Positions 40,868 to 51,436 of a stretch of DNA of 64,000 nt are shown here, one piece after another. Location of the stretch: positions 52,013,306 to 52,077,305 of the forward strand of contig OX421963.1 in assembly GCA_949128115.1 (NCBI GenBank). Direction: 5' to 3'. The translations under genes and the position numbers were made by a program. Positions within the stretch are counted from its first letter, which is position 1, and each line of letters opens with the position of its first letter. The DNA is from Anaspis maculata. Taxonomy: Eukaryota; Arthropoda; Insecta; Coleoptera; Scraptiidae. The notes beneath the pieces were generated by a model that was not told where the DNA came from, did no database searches, and worked only from the letters and a program-made list of their open reading frames with translations.

Positions 40868-42489
40868 TGACTTTATTTCCAGGCGGCATCCAGCACAGTA
40901 CTGCTCTTCCAGCACTGTGCTGAATACTGAATGAGTGATGTACCTACACTACACTGATTTTCCAGTAACACGTTTACGTCATCGTCCTTCGAATCAAATA
41001 TGATTGTTCTTATTCTTGATAAATCAGTGTACAATATGACAATTCGAATACGTTGTTTTTTACAGCCTTGATGGATGCTGTCCTCGGTGGACTTGAGAAA
41101 TCCAGTTTTTTTTTTAATTTGTGTTGTTACCATTACTATCATTATTATTATTAGTATTATTATTATTTCATTGCTAGTCACCATTTTTGTGATACCCTTA
41201 ATGAAAATTATTGTTCTAGACATTTTAAATATATATAATTCATTGTAAAAGGGCAAAATGCAAAACCCAGCGTGAAATCTCTATTTCCTTCGAGTTTCTT
41301 ATGAAAAACGAGCGTAGTTCATGAAATTTTTGAATTAGAGAAAAAACAAGATATGCCTCTTGTAGAGGACACTCCACTCTATCAATTATTTCTTGGTGCA
41401 TTTTTCTGTTAAACCAGCCAGTTTTGAGATACACGCTTCTATAGACGGAGTTATACAAGTTTTTCTCTGCGTGTTCGGAATTACCCTAAACTTTGTACGT
41501 GTTTTGCACAGCTTAGGTTAAGACCAGCCAAATGAGCAAAACCTCATTCGATGCACAATTCTTTCCCAATTCAGCGATGGGCAATTTAAAATTCATATAT
41601 TTGATCAGTTACAAAAAAATCTGTGTTTAACAGGCACATAACCAGGAAATTTTCAATTTTTCTTATTTGGGAGACGATTTAGGAACCGCTGAAACTCATT
41701 CATATCATCCGTAAAACTAAAAATCATTACCCGCACCTCATGAAACATATTTTGCCCTATAAATTAAACCTCTCCCATTTTTATTCTACAACAAGCCGTT
41801 TTTGAGATATCCGCTATTAAGCGGCGTCGGAGCGGGTGTCTAAATCGCGCTCTTCGAACTTGTAGAACTTCGAACGGTGATTGCAAGAGCTGGGTGGAAG
41901 TTAGCTGAATAGTGTATTCGACCTTTTCGATGCAAAATTTACTCAGGAATATTTTTGGTCACCTACCAATTTTGCATTTGAGCAACCGTTTAGCTGAAAA
42001 TTGAGAAAAACCAGTTGGAAGGCACTTTAAGGGTGGTTTACCCCCTCAAAACTTGGTTAATGTGGGGAGGACGGGCGGGGACTTTTTTTATTTGACTGAG
42101 AATATATCAGTGATGACCAGTGTCAAAGAGCGGCCTTTTAGGACCAAAAGCGATTTAGCCCAAGAAAAATAGATTTTGACCTCAAACAAAATACTGTAGT
42201 CGTGAAAATCACAGGTTTTGTTCAGAATTTTGTGCTCTTTCCAAATTTTTGGTTTTCAGAAAAATCCCAGCGGAGGCTTTTTTTTTAAAGCTGTCAAAAA
42301 TCTGAAAACTTATAATTCCGAACAATTTCAAATTAAGCTCAATTTTTCATGAGATTTCAAGTATACACAGTTATGTGGAGACTGCAAATGTTGAGAATGA
42401 ACATATGAACAATTCTGAATCAAACACGATGGAAAATTTCATAGTTCTGTTGGAATATTCTGATTTTTTCTGTCAAATATATATGATAC

Positions 42490-44340
42490 AGGAAGAATAG
42501 GAAAAAATCCGCTAAAACCTTGGAAAAAATATGGACGTCCTGAAAATTTTATATTCTGTTCAGAATTGAATGCCCTTCTACATACTTGAAATTGACAGAA
42601 ATCCCACCCCGGGGTTTTAAGTTATTGGAGGGGGGGTGATCAGTTGCAACTCAAAATGGAGGGGATGAAACCCGTTAATCCATTGGATGCAAATACATCT
42701 CATTTCGACGCATCATATCTCGTTGATACCATTTTTTTTTTTTTTTTTTTTTTAAATAATGTTTTCTTCCTTATCGGCCTGCACCCGCCATAGGAGTTTT
42801 TGCCTTTTATTATCCCTTTGCCTTTAATTCATCAAAAAATTGAAAAAATTGCTGCTGAACAGGCGGGTAAAAATTATTCACTTCTTAGCGGACAACATCT
42901 TCAAAAATGCTGTTATTGAAATTTCAACACCATAAATGGGTTCAGTGGGTACGAGTTAGTAGAAAACATCCAGAATACATGTTGCTCCATCGTTTTCTTG
43001 TGTGGAAAAACAATCAAATGTGATTTATCTGACCCGCACAAAGAAATCTTTTTTTTCAACAGTAAGACTGGCACAGAGATGATGACAAATGCTTCCAATG
43101 TTTGCGTAAGAGTTGTACGTTTGCATTGAGCCAAATAAAATGAAAAAGTGCGGGGGTTTACCAGGTCTTTTTGCATCTTCAAGACATCTTTTACCTTTGG
43201 GCAGATGTGGAGGAATCAGCACAGCTCATTTTTGAGCGGAAACTCAGGGGTAGATACCTGCTGACCTTACGAAGAGTTTGACACCATAAAAGCTTTGGTC
43301 GGAGTTTTTTCCAGATTGTAATGATTTTACCGACATACCGCCTGGCCTAGTCTGAATCCCTAGAAAATAGTTCATGGTCCATTAGATTGAAGTGTCTATT
43401 TTACGAAAATCATCCACTCGATGTACTATTTTGTTTCTGGATATTTGAAAATCAATTTGAACCTGTGAGTCGGTCCGGCGCGGTTTCTACTAATAACCAG
43501 AACACTAAAACATGCGCTTGCAAATAAAAGTAGCTCAAACTATTGAACAAATAATAACTTATCTTTGAAAGTTCGAGGATCTCTGCAGAATTGAATTTGC
43601 TATAACATAAAACAAATATGCTATGGATCGCTCTGCAGGGTTTTGAGTTTGAGCTATTTATATTTGCAGGTGCTTTTTGTAGTGTTCTGGTCAGTAGTAG
43701 ACACCGCGCCGGATCGACTTACAGGTTCAAATAGATTTTTTAATATCAAAAAACAAAATAATCCGTTGAGTGAATGATTTTCGTGAAAAAGACACTTGAA
43801 TCTAATGGCTTTTGAAATATTTTTGAGGATTTCAGACCTCTAACAGTGAGAAAAAAAACTGCCAAAATTTCCAAAGAAAAAAACAAGTTTTTTCAAGTCA
43901 ACTTGTTCAAACTTGTTTCTATTCAAATTTACACATCGGATTCGAGGTCAGGAGTTTCAATTTAGTCGGAAAAGATACCAAACTTGTCGTTATCGGTTAT
44001 ATATGACCAGGAAAACAAAAAGAATCACCTAGCCGAGCTCCGCCCCTCCCACGACCCCCCCTCAACAATGATCGACACTTTTTGTTCCAAAATGGTATCA
44101 ACGAGATATGATGCGTCAAATTGAGATGTATTTGCATCCAATGGATCAATGGGTTTCATCTCCTCCATTTTGAGTTGCAACTGATCACCCCCTCTCCAGT
44201 AACTTAAAACCCCGGGGTGGGATTTCTGTCAACTTCGGGTATGTAGAAGGGCATTCAATTCTGAACAGAATATAAAATTTTCAGGACGTCCATATTTTTT
44301 CCACGGTTTCAGCGATTTTTTTACTATTTTTCCTGTATCA
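42490..44340. mobile_element. Diverged relative of the 1.65 kb foldback, innermost layer
   Basis: It begins GATACAGGAAGAATAGG and ends CTATTTTTCCTGTATC. It shares ATATGGACGTCCTGAAAATT and the CACTTCAAT, CATGTAG and AACAAGTTTGAACAAG-type phrases with 1526-3177. Its left arm is interrupted or replaced at about 42738-43352. Its boundaries are blurred by a TA-rich context. Confidence 0.65.
42740..43352. mobile_element. Truncated copy of the 27468-28982 element
   Basis: After a run of T, the sequence from about 42840 matches 28490-28970 closely (GCGGACAACATCTT, GTTGCTCCATCGTTTTCTTG). It ends with CCGCCTGGCCTA, the expected terminus. The other half is missing, so this is a one-ended, truncated copy inside the innermost foldback. 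Confidence 0.7.
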
Positions 44341-45242
44341 TATACATTTGACAGAAAAAATCAGAATATTCCAACAGAACTATGAAATTTTTTATTGTGT
44401 TTGGTTCAGAATTGTTCATATGTTCATTCTCAACATTTGCAGTCTCCACATAACTGTGTATACTTGAAATCTCATGAAAAATTTAGCTCAATTTGAAATT
44501 GTTCAGAATTATCAGTCTTCAGACTTTTGACAGCTCTAAAAAAAAAGCCTCCGATGGGATTTTTCTGAAACCCAAAAATTTGGATAGAGCACCAAATACT
44601 GAACAGAACCTGTGATTTTCACGACTACAGTATTTTTTTTGAGGTTGAAGTGATATTTCAGCTAAAATTCCTGTACTAATTGTGAAATTTCAATATATTT
44701 GAAATTTCTGCATTGCATATGGGGCACTTTTTCGTGATATAACCCATAAAAAATTTTCTAAAGGGATTGAAAACTTATGCATCGTATGCAGAACATGATG
44801 ATGAACAATTTCGTTCCCAACGGTTTTGTTGTCAGATCAGCCATTCATCAGATATCTACCTTGAAACACAGCGTTACATAAATTTCTCGTGACGCGCTTG
44901 AAACTACCCCCCACTTCAACCGCTGTTTACGCGAATTGGGTGGGACCTAGGCATGTGGTTGATAGAACCTTTCGATGCAGAATTTAGTGGGGAATATTTT
45001 GAGTCCCATACTTATTTTACGTGCAAGTGACCGTTTGGCAGAAAAATGAGAAAAGCCAGCACCGTGTCACTTTTAGGGGCGGTTTTCACCCCATAACTCG
45101 GCTAGCGCCAACGGGACACTTGGGGACTTTTTTTTGGTGAATAAGAACATGCTTCCGAATGTCTCTGCAAAAACTCAGCTTTATATCAAAGATGTCTACC
45201 TCATTTCAAATCGGTCCTGGACTATAATCACTCGTGAGTCGA

Positions 45243-45433
45243 GTGTCCCAAGTGTGTAATATTACACATATTCCGCAATTATTACTCATATTACACTTAT
45301 TACACATTATTACGTATTATTACACACTTATTACTTATTATTACACGATATTACCCATTATTCCACATTATTACACATATTACACACTATTACGCATATT
45401 ACACATATTACGCACTATTTCGTATATTACACA
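45243..45433 (+). repeat. TTACACATATTA array, left part
   Basis: A degenerate run of 9-12 base units of the form ATTACACAT. The Tyr/Thr/Ile/His-rich open frame across it is a translation of the repeat. Confidence 0.8.
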
Positions 45434-45435
45434 TA

Positions 45436-46453
45436 CAAGGTGGTCCAACTTGAACGTCATTAAATTTAAGAATCGATAGAGGATCAAAAATGAAGGGGAC
45501 TTTTTCCATAAAACATATTTTAGAAATGCATAATAACGGTGATAGAGCTCTTCAAAGTTGGAAATAATTAATCGATTTTTCCGCGTAACTTTTGAACCGT
45601 TCATCCGATTTGATTCAAATTTGAACCGCAAGCTTACTGGAATTATCTTTTGCCAAACAATCGCAACATGTGTCATAAAAATATTTCAGGGGCGTAGATA
45701 TTAGGGGGTGCTTCCTCTTCTCCCCCTATTTTTCACCTTCCTGGATATGTTTGAGAACTGTTGATATTTTTGAATTCTACGTTCAATTTAGAAGAAAAAG
45801 TCACTCTTTCAAAATTTTGATAAGAGGCTTCGTTTAGGAGATATTTGAGTTTGAAACATTGGAAACTTTGGAAAACATCCCGAAATCGCCACTTTCCAGA
45901 GCCCAAATTGTTTTTTCCTGAAAATTCCTCGTGTTTTGGAAAAAATAGTGGTTTATCAACTTAGAAATTCTAGAAAACTCATTTCAGCTGAGAAATCATT
46001 AGTTTTTTTTATTTTAATTTTTAGACCTTTGAAAGTTGTACTTTTGAGATGTTTTCCAAACCTTCAATCCTAAATATCTCCCAAACAAAGCCTCTAATCA
46101 AAATTTTGAGCGAGTGATTTTTTTCCTCAAAATTGAACATAGAATTCAAAATTATGAACAGTTTCCAAAAATAACTAGGGGGTGAAAAATAGGGGGGAAA
46201 AGTAGGGACACCCCCTAATGTCTACGCCCCTGAAAGTTTTTTATGGAACATGTTATGTCATGATTGTTCGACAGGGGATAATTTCAGTGAACCTTTAATT
46301 TTTATGCGGAAACAACGATCATTTATTTCCAACTTTGAAGGGCTGTATCTCTGTTATTAGGCATTTCTCAAATATGTTTTCTGGAGAAAGTCCCCTTTAT
46401 TTTTCATTGTCTATCGATCTTGAATTTAATGACATAAAAGTCGGACCACCCTG
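45436..46453. mobile_element. Palindromic element with CAAGGTGGTCC ends and TA duplication
   Basis: The 1018 bp element runs from CAAGGTGGTCCAACTT to GTCGGACCACCCTG, flanked by TA on both sides (45434-45435 and 46454-46455). The arms pair along most of the length (AAAGTCCCC...AATTTAATGAC). TA target and CARGGTGGTCC tip are mariner-like. No transposase is present. Confidence 0.8.
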
Positions 46454-46455
46454 TA

Positions 46456-47128
46456 TATTATACCTACACTTTACTACGTTATTGCACATCCCCGATATTT
46501 CATCTATTGAAATACTTTCAATGAATCCATGATTCTGGCTATCATTAAGTACTCAGTACTTGTGTACTCAGTACATGGCTAAGTAGAAGTACTCAGTAGG
46601 TATCCATGTATATAAACTACTCAACAATTGAAGTGGCCCACCCAAAATTTTTAATGAAGTTCAAAGTGCCCTAGCTCCCGAAATATTAGGACTAGTTCCA
46701 AATTTTTTCTTTTCCTACATACCTGCGCCCTTTTTCATCAGAGGACGGGTACAGAATTGAGTTCAAATCTTCCTTGTTGGTTATACAGGGCGTTGCGTAA
46801 AACCTTTCAAAAACTAAAAAGTTCGAGCAACTCCCAATTCGAAAAAACATGTTTTTGGATATTTTCAACTGGTCCAGGGAGGATGGTACACCCGTATCTC
46901 AAAACGGTTTTTCAATTTTCCGATTATCTTTCTTCACTACAGGGTGATTCGAGAAAAACAGCTTCTTGTTTTTTTTGTCATAGCTTTTTTCCTTGTTGAC
47001 CGATTTTTATAATCTGTGGCTCATGTTAAAGCTGAAGCTTCATCAGGGAACAAGAATATGTCTTCGAAATTGATGCAGAAAAAAACTTGAAATTGAGACT
47101 CTGCATCAAAAATGACACAGATCTTAGC
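46456..47128. other. Stretch between the element and the second array
   Basis: No gene recognised. GTACTCAGTAC is repeated several times near 46550-46600. Confidence 0.4.
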
Positions 47129-47129
47129 T

Positions 47130-47395
47130 CATAGCTTATCACACATATTACACGTTCTTTACGCTTTACATATACTTATCACACGTTTATTACACATATT
47201 CCACATTTATTACGCAGATTACTCACTTATTACGCTTATTACACACTTATTGCGCTTATTACACATATTACATATATTACGCATTTATTACGCACATTAC
47301 ACACTTATTACACATATTACACAATTATTACACATATTACGCATTTATTACGCTTATTGCACATATTACACAAATATTACACACTTGGTGTCCCA
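47130..47395 (+). repeat. TTACACATATTA array, right part
   Basis: Same kind of units and same orientation as 45243-45433 (TTATTACACATATTAC). The two arrays probably formed one domain before the TA element arrived. Confidence 0.8.
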
Positions 47396-47424
47396 AATAT
47401 TACGCAAGTAATTACCCCCTCGGT

Positions 47425-48055
47425 CAATCGAGTACACCGCTGTTGCAAGATTGTATATGAACGCTCAAGACGTCTTGATTTTGATAGACTTTCTCCAGTT
47501 TAAATGGGCGACTGGTGAACAGTTTTTTTTGAATAAAATAGTGAATCATAATATACCATCATATCATATACTAGGTTGAGAAAACTGTTCTAATGTATGG
47601 TCAGAAATGAAGGCCTAGTGTCTAAAACCTAGAACGCCTCGGCACTCTGTCACTCACCTGCCATTCTGACAAGATAACAGTAACAGTCATAACAGCCAAG
47701 GCAACACTGTAGCGGAATATGATGCAAGGAGACGCCAGAATTGGCATTTCATGTCAAAATTTTCTAACCTCATTGGACTTCGTCACAAAAAGCCCATTTT
47801 CACGTGACTTGGTCTGTCAGCGTCCGTTACACCCTAGGGAACATGGCCAACTGTGTTTTAATTTCTACTGAATTTAAAACGTGATCGGCATATACAAAGG
47901 CTACTACAGACCGCCAGACCGGTAGCTCTGCCCTCACAGGTCACAGGTATGCGTGAAACTCTCGTGGAAAAGGTCAATTCTGGCGCCAGTGTCATAAAGA
48001 GGACCTGATAAGCCGCACATTTTACAGTAACGATTCTGCCACCATTCCCTTCCTT
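47425..48055. other. Stretch right of the nest
   Basis: Contains the right outer shell of the nest (to about 47990). No gene recognised. Confidence 0.35.
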
Positions 48056-48321
48056 ATACCCTTGACAGACTGGGAAACTTTAATGATCATTAAGCGTAAA
48101 TTACGATATAAATGACCAGTGTGTCACGTCGTCATTTACTTAATGTTCATTTAGAACGTCATTTAGGACCTTAATGGTCATTAACTAGGAGTAACCATAA
48201 TCGCCGAATAATCGCCGGTGGTCGTGCATCATCGCCGTGATTTTTGAATACCATTGGCCAGCTTTTCTGCGATGAATCGCGATATCTGTCATTTATTGTC
48301 ATTAAGTCCGTCATTTCAGTA

Positions 48322-48381
48322 CGCCATTCAAACACGTATTTCTAGAATGGATCCATTCTAGAAATACGTGTTTGAATGGCG
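48322..48381. repeat. Perfect 60 bp palindrome without loop
   Basis: It runs from CGCCATTCAAACACG to its exact complement, centred on GGATCC. Such a sequence can extrude as a cruciform. Confidence 0.9.
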
Positions 48382-48399
48382 AATCCTCGAGGAACTGGA

Positions 48400-48790
48400 T
48401 TTTGTGTCTTGCTTCTTGCAACAACAATTCTTGTACCAAATTTTGAGATAATGCCCGTAATGTGCACATATAAGCACGTACGAGAAGATAAAATATAAGA
48501 AATGACCACCTATTCGCGGAATTTGGATGATACGAACATTGCAAACAGGCAGCAGGATATAGATTGTCGGCACTTTATTTTTGGGTAAAGTCGAACTTAT
48601 TGATGAGGAGATGGGTTTCCGTAAGTATCCGTGAGACAGGTAGGTATATAATTCCCGTAGCGTGCACGTATAAGCACGTACGAAAAATTGAAAAATATCC
48701 TCGCTTTACATAAGAAATGACTGCCTGCACCTGTTCGTGAAAGTTGGATGATACGAACATTGCGAACTTGTAGCACAGTATCGGTTGGTG
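48400..48790 (-). pseudogene. Duplicated zinc-finger-like coding fragments
   Basis: On the minus strand the codons for QCSYHP occur twice, near 48545-48525 and 48770-48745, about 220 bases apart. Each is followed by similar sequence (GTACGTGCTTATA). CxxC-S-Y-H is the start of many C2H2 fingers, and the same DNA phrase ATGTTCGTAT occurs in the zinc-finger core of the 21146-23401 element. No complete finger is in frame. Confidence 0.35.
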
Positions 48791-49179
48791 GTACTCTATC
48801 TTTGACAAAGTCGAATTTATTGATGAGGGAATAGAGGTTTCCAGAACGTCCGTCGTGAAAAATGTGAAATTTTGTAAAAGCAAGCGAAATGGAAGGTACT
48901 TATCTAAAAAGCAGTTGAAAAATTGAAAAAAAAGTTATTATGAACCACACGATAGATACAAACATAATGAACTATAACATGCATCTGTCAGTTGCCTTGC
49001 CACATGTCAGCCGCGCACAATAATCAGGGCCGCGCTTAAAAGTTGGTTAGACTATAGGGCTATGCGATTTTGACCAGGTTATTGACTAAATCATCAGTCT
49101 CTTATTCTTCTTGTCCTCCATTTTTTTCGACTCAATACAAATTCAACATATATTTTGGCAACAAATGAAGATAGTATGA

Positions 49180-49236
49180 TGTGGTGTGAACATTGCAAGC
49201 AATAATTACTTTGTTATTGCTTGCAATGTTCACACC
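49180..49236. repeat. Perfect hairpin
   Basis: GTGGTGTGAACATTGCAAGC and the following AATAA pair exactly with TTATT and GCTTGCAATGTTCACACCAC across a loop of about 8 bases. It lies inside the 48059-49541 element. Confidence 0.8.
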
Positions 49237-49669
49237 ACGCTTTCTTGATTGAATGGAATCCAAGCTAAATACTACCTCCCACCTCACACCTCACCGAAAA
49301 TATGATATTAATATTATAATTATAGATCATAAGGGCAATAATAACCCAATATTCCGGACCATTCGACCATTTGACATTGACATTTTGGGGGAAAATTGAT
49401 CGCCACGTTTATTCATGCGCTACGGCGCAAGCTCATAGGCTTATTACGATTTGCAGTGTGTCACCCCCAAATTCGCAATCGTCATTTAACGTTAATGATC
49501 ATTACACTTAATGATCATTAAGGTGCAGTCTGTCAAGGGTATTATGCAATTTTGAGTCGATGTAGGGATCTCGCTGCTCTAAAGCTGTATTGTTAGTTGC
49601 CTACCAACTACCTCTTTTTCGCGTCTTTCTTCCCCTTTTCTGTTTTATTCCATCTTTCCTGAGCCGCTA

Positions 49670-50596
49670 TAGACCGAAGAAGTGTGACGTCACAACATGG
49701 CAACATGGCCGGCGGTTGACATTTTCTGGAGGCCAACGTCAAACGTGACATGACCGTGGGATGCACGGCACGTGGCATGCACTTGACGTTTCTCTGTTTG
49801 TGTTTGTCATGTGTTTGTCAAATTTTTGCGAAGGTAAATAACGGAAATGGATATAACAAAAAAGATTCATATTTTTGGGCTATATCAGGTGGAAGAAATC
49901 AAACTATATTGCTATAAACTAAAAACTGCTAACTATAAACTGCGATCCATTGCTCTTTGCCTCTGAGCATCTCATGAACGAGATTGTCGACGGCGATTCT
50001 CCTGCCCAGTTTTTGTTCGAGGTCTTCTCGCTGCCTTGATGGACCGTTACAATGAAAACAAGCGTGTTCCGCGTTGTCCTGGCGCTGAGGCTTTTGAGGC
50101 TCCCCAGTATTTCTTTCATCCAATTTTGAACCAAGGCGTTCCACTGCCGTTGCCACTGCTCGACGAACTGCTCTCTGGCCTTGTTTCTGCTTTCTGGTTT
50201 GCTGGTGGGCACTCCTAGGCTTGTTTCCTCTAATCGCAAGCATCAGGGCGAAGGGTGGGATACCCGAGAGCGCTCGTGCTGCATCATGCGGAACCGTTCT
50301 GTAGGCACTGGTGATTCTGAGTGCAGCTTTGCGCAGCTCTCTGTCAATGAGTTGGGCTATGTCTGGCCTTTTTGCAACCAAGTCCGCCTGTATGACGCTG
50401 GCTGTCTCTTAGGCTGGCAATTTCAGCAATGCTCACTGCCATTTTGCACTGACTTTTGTGACTTTTATGCCAAACACAACCAAACATAGAAACGTCACGT
50501 TCATGTGACGTTGGCCTCCAGAAAATGTCAACCGCCGGCCATGTTGCCATGTTGTGACGTCATCACTTCTCCAGTAGCTGTAACTTCTCCGGTCTA
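49670..50596. mobile_element. Inverted-repeat element carrying a reverse-transcriptase tail
   Basis: The left end TAGACCGAAGAAGTG...TGACGTCACAACATGGC is repeated in reverse on the right (ATGTTGTGACGTCA...CTTCTCCGGTCTA). Inner arms CGGCGGTTGACATTTTCTGG and complement also pair. Terminal repeats are about 90 bases. The interior is a fragment of a non-LTR retrotransposon. No flanking duplication is evident. Confidence 0.7.
49929..50381 (-). pseudogene. Non-LTR retrotransposon ORF2, C-terminal fragment
   Basis: The frame reads ALRITSAYRTVPHDAARALS and GIPPFALML. This matches the region after the reverse-transcriptase domain of R1/I-type elements (A-L-R-x-x-S-A-Y-R-T-x-x...A-G-x-P-P). It ends with a cysteine motif (ACFHCNGPSRQREDLEQKLG). 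There is no catalytic domain and the frame opens on a TTG codon, so it is a fragment. It lies wholly between inverted repeats, so it seems to have been captured by a DNA element. Confidence 0.7.
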
Positions 50597-50765
50597 ACGG
50601 GTGAGATGCAACTCATTCGTGTGACAAAATCACATGCCAGTCCGAAACATGTATTCTTTAAGTGTGGGAGAAGTGGCCTATTCGCTCCTTTTGCAGTTGT
50701 CCGTTTCCCGTAACGTGTTCCGAACCCTCACCCGAAGCCGCTGCCCGCCATGACACTTCACGCCG
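50597..50765. other. Spacer between elements
   Basis: No feature recognised. Confidence 0.3.
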
Positions 50766-50923
50766 TATAAAGCTGGATTCCCAGTTGCGAATATTCGGAC
50801 AGAAAATGCGAAATTTAATGTCAAAGTTGTCATATTGGCCAATCAGAGCCCTCGAATTCAAAATTTGACATATAAAATCGCATTTCCTGTCCGAATATTC
50901 GCATCTGGGAACCCAGCTTTATA
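50766..50923. mobile_element. MITE with TATAAAGCTGG ends
   Basis: The 158 bp unit has arms of about 48 bases (TATAAAGCTGGATTCCCAG and CTGGGAACCCAGCTTTATA, then GAATATTCGGACAG and complement). No duplication is clear. Confidence 0.75.
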
Positions 50924-51436
50924 GTGCAACCTATGTGAGTTTTCTGAGTTTTCTCGTCCATTCTCGTCTACTCTAAAGTAGGCGAGAACTTTTAGGCAAC
51001 TCTCGCTACATCGATGTATCGCGGATTGCATAAAACTCCCAGGGACTTTTTCGAAATGTCACCTAGCGGTCGGCTATCTGTCAAACGTTGACAGTTGTGA
51101 ATGAAACGTCAGTGGGCGATGTTCAAGTGCGAAAATGGAATAGTGACCGTATGTAAACCGCATTCTTCCGTATCTACATTGACTCAAAATTGCGTAAGGG
51201 AGAGAATGGTGGTAGAATCGTTTCTGTAAAATGTGCGGCTTCGGGTCCCCTTTATGACACGGTCACCGCTCACCGTGGATTCTAATTCATGATTGGGCCT
51301 CTTCTCTGCCCTGCGAAGAAAAGTGCCCTCTGAAGAAAAGCAGTACGTCTGTGGCAGTACTGGCAGTACGAGCACTCAACTCCAACCTCCAACTGAAGTG
51401 ACGCAGGGGAATTTACTGTTAATTGGTGAGATGTTG
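50924..51436. other. Intergenic stretch
   Basis: Contains GCGGATTGCATAAAAC (near 51010), shared with 34630, so part is a dispersed repeat. No gene recognised. Confidence 0.4.

Larger units (their letters stand above)
42156..44678. mobile_element. Foldback transposon nested in the right arm of 39146-45224
   Basis: It runs from TAGCCCAAGAAAAATAG to TTCCTGTACTA and is flanked by ATT (42153-42155 and 44679-44681). The other arm of the host palindrome (CACAATCGC at 39710-39717) is the empty site, which confirms the 3 bp duplication. Its outer arms (42156-42485 and 44345-44678) pair. Its centre is a diverged relative of the 1.65 kb foldbacks. Confidence 0.87.
39146..45224. mobile_element. Large foldback transposon, TAG...CTA group, with nested insertion
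   Basis: The ends are TAGTCCAGGACCG and CGGTCCTGGACTA, flanked by TAA (39143-39145 and 45225-45227). Arms of about 1.68 kb pair from 39146-40830 to 41037-45224, the right arm being split by the insertion 42156-44678. The loop of about 200 bases contains a (TAA)n run. Removing the insertion and one copy of its 3 bp duplication leaves a 3553 bp palindromic element. No transposase is seen. Confidence 0.87.
39128..47424. mobile_element. Element with CGAGGGGGTAAT ends and TTACACA arrays, interrupted
   Basis: CGAGGGGGTAAT at 39135-39146 is mirrored by ATTACCCCCTCG at 47411-47422, with TCAATCG phrases outside both. The element's own sequence is 39128-39145 plus 45225-47424. It includes two AT-rich TTACACATATTA arrays in the same orientation. 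A foldback transposon has inserted close to its left tip. Confidence 0.55.
38940..47990. mobile_element. Outermost shell of a multi-layer transposon nest
   Basis: The left phrase CGCATACCTGTGAG...AGTATATGCCGATCA (about 38970-39005) recurs in reverse complement at 47870-47965. These look like the ends of an element related to the TATATGCCGTTCAC MITE family. Everything between them appears to be later insertions. Exact ends and duplication are not clear. Confidence 0.5.
48059..49541. mobile_element. PIF/Harbinger-like foldback element
   Basis: The ends TACCCTTGACAGACTG and CAGTCTGTCAAGGGTA are inverted repeats, flanked by TTA (48056-48058 and 49542-49544). Subterminal motifs TTAATGATCATTAA occur near both ends. 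It contains a perfect 60 bp palindrome, a second hairpin, and a tandemly duplicated piece of zinc-finger-like sequence. No transposase is found. Confidence 0.82.

Noticed and set aside
45234..47411. Open frames rich in Tyr, Thr, Ile and His
   Set aside because: Direct translations of the TTACACATATTA array.
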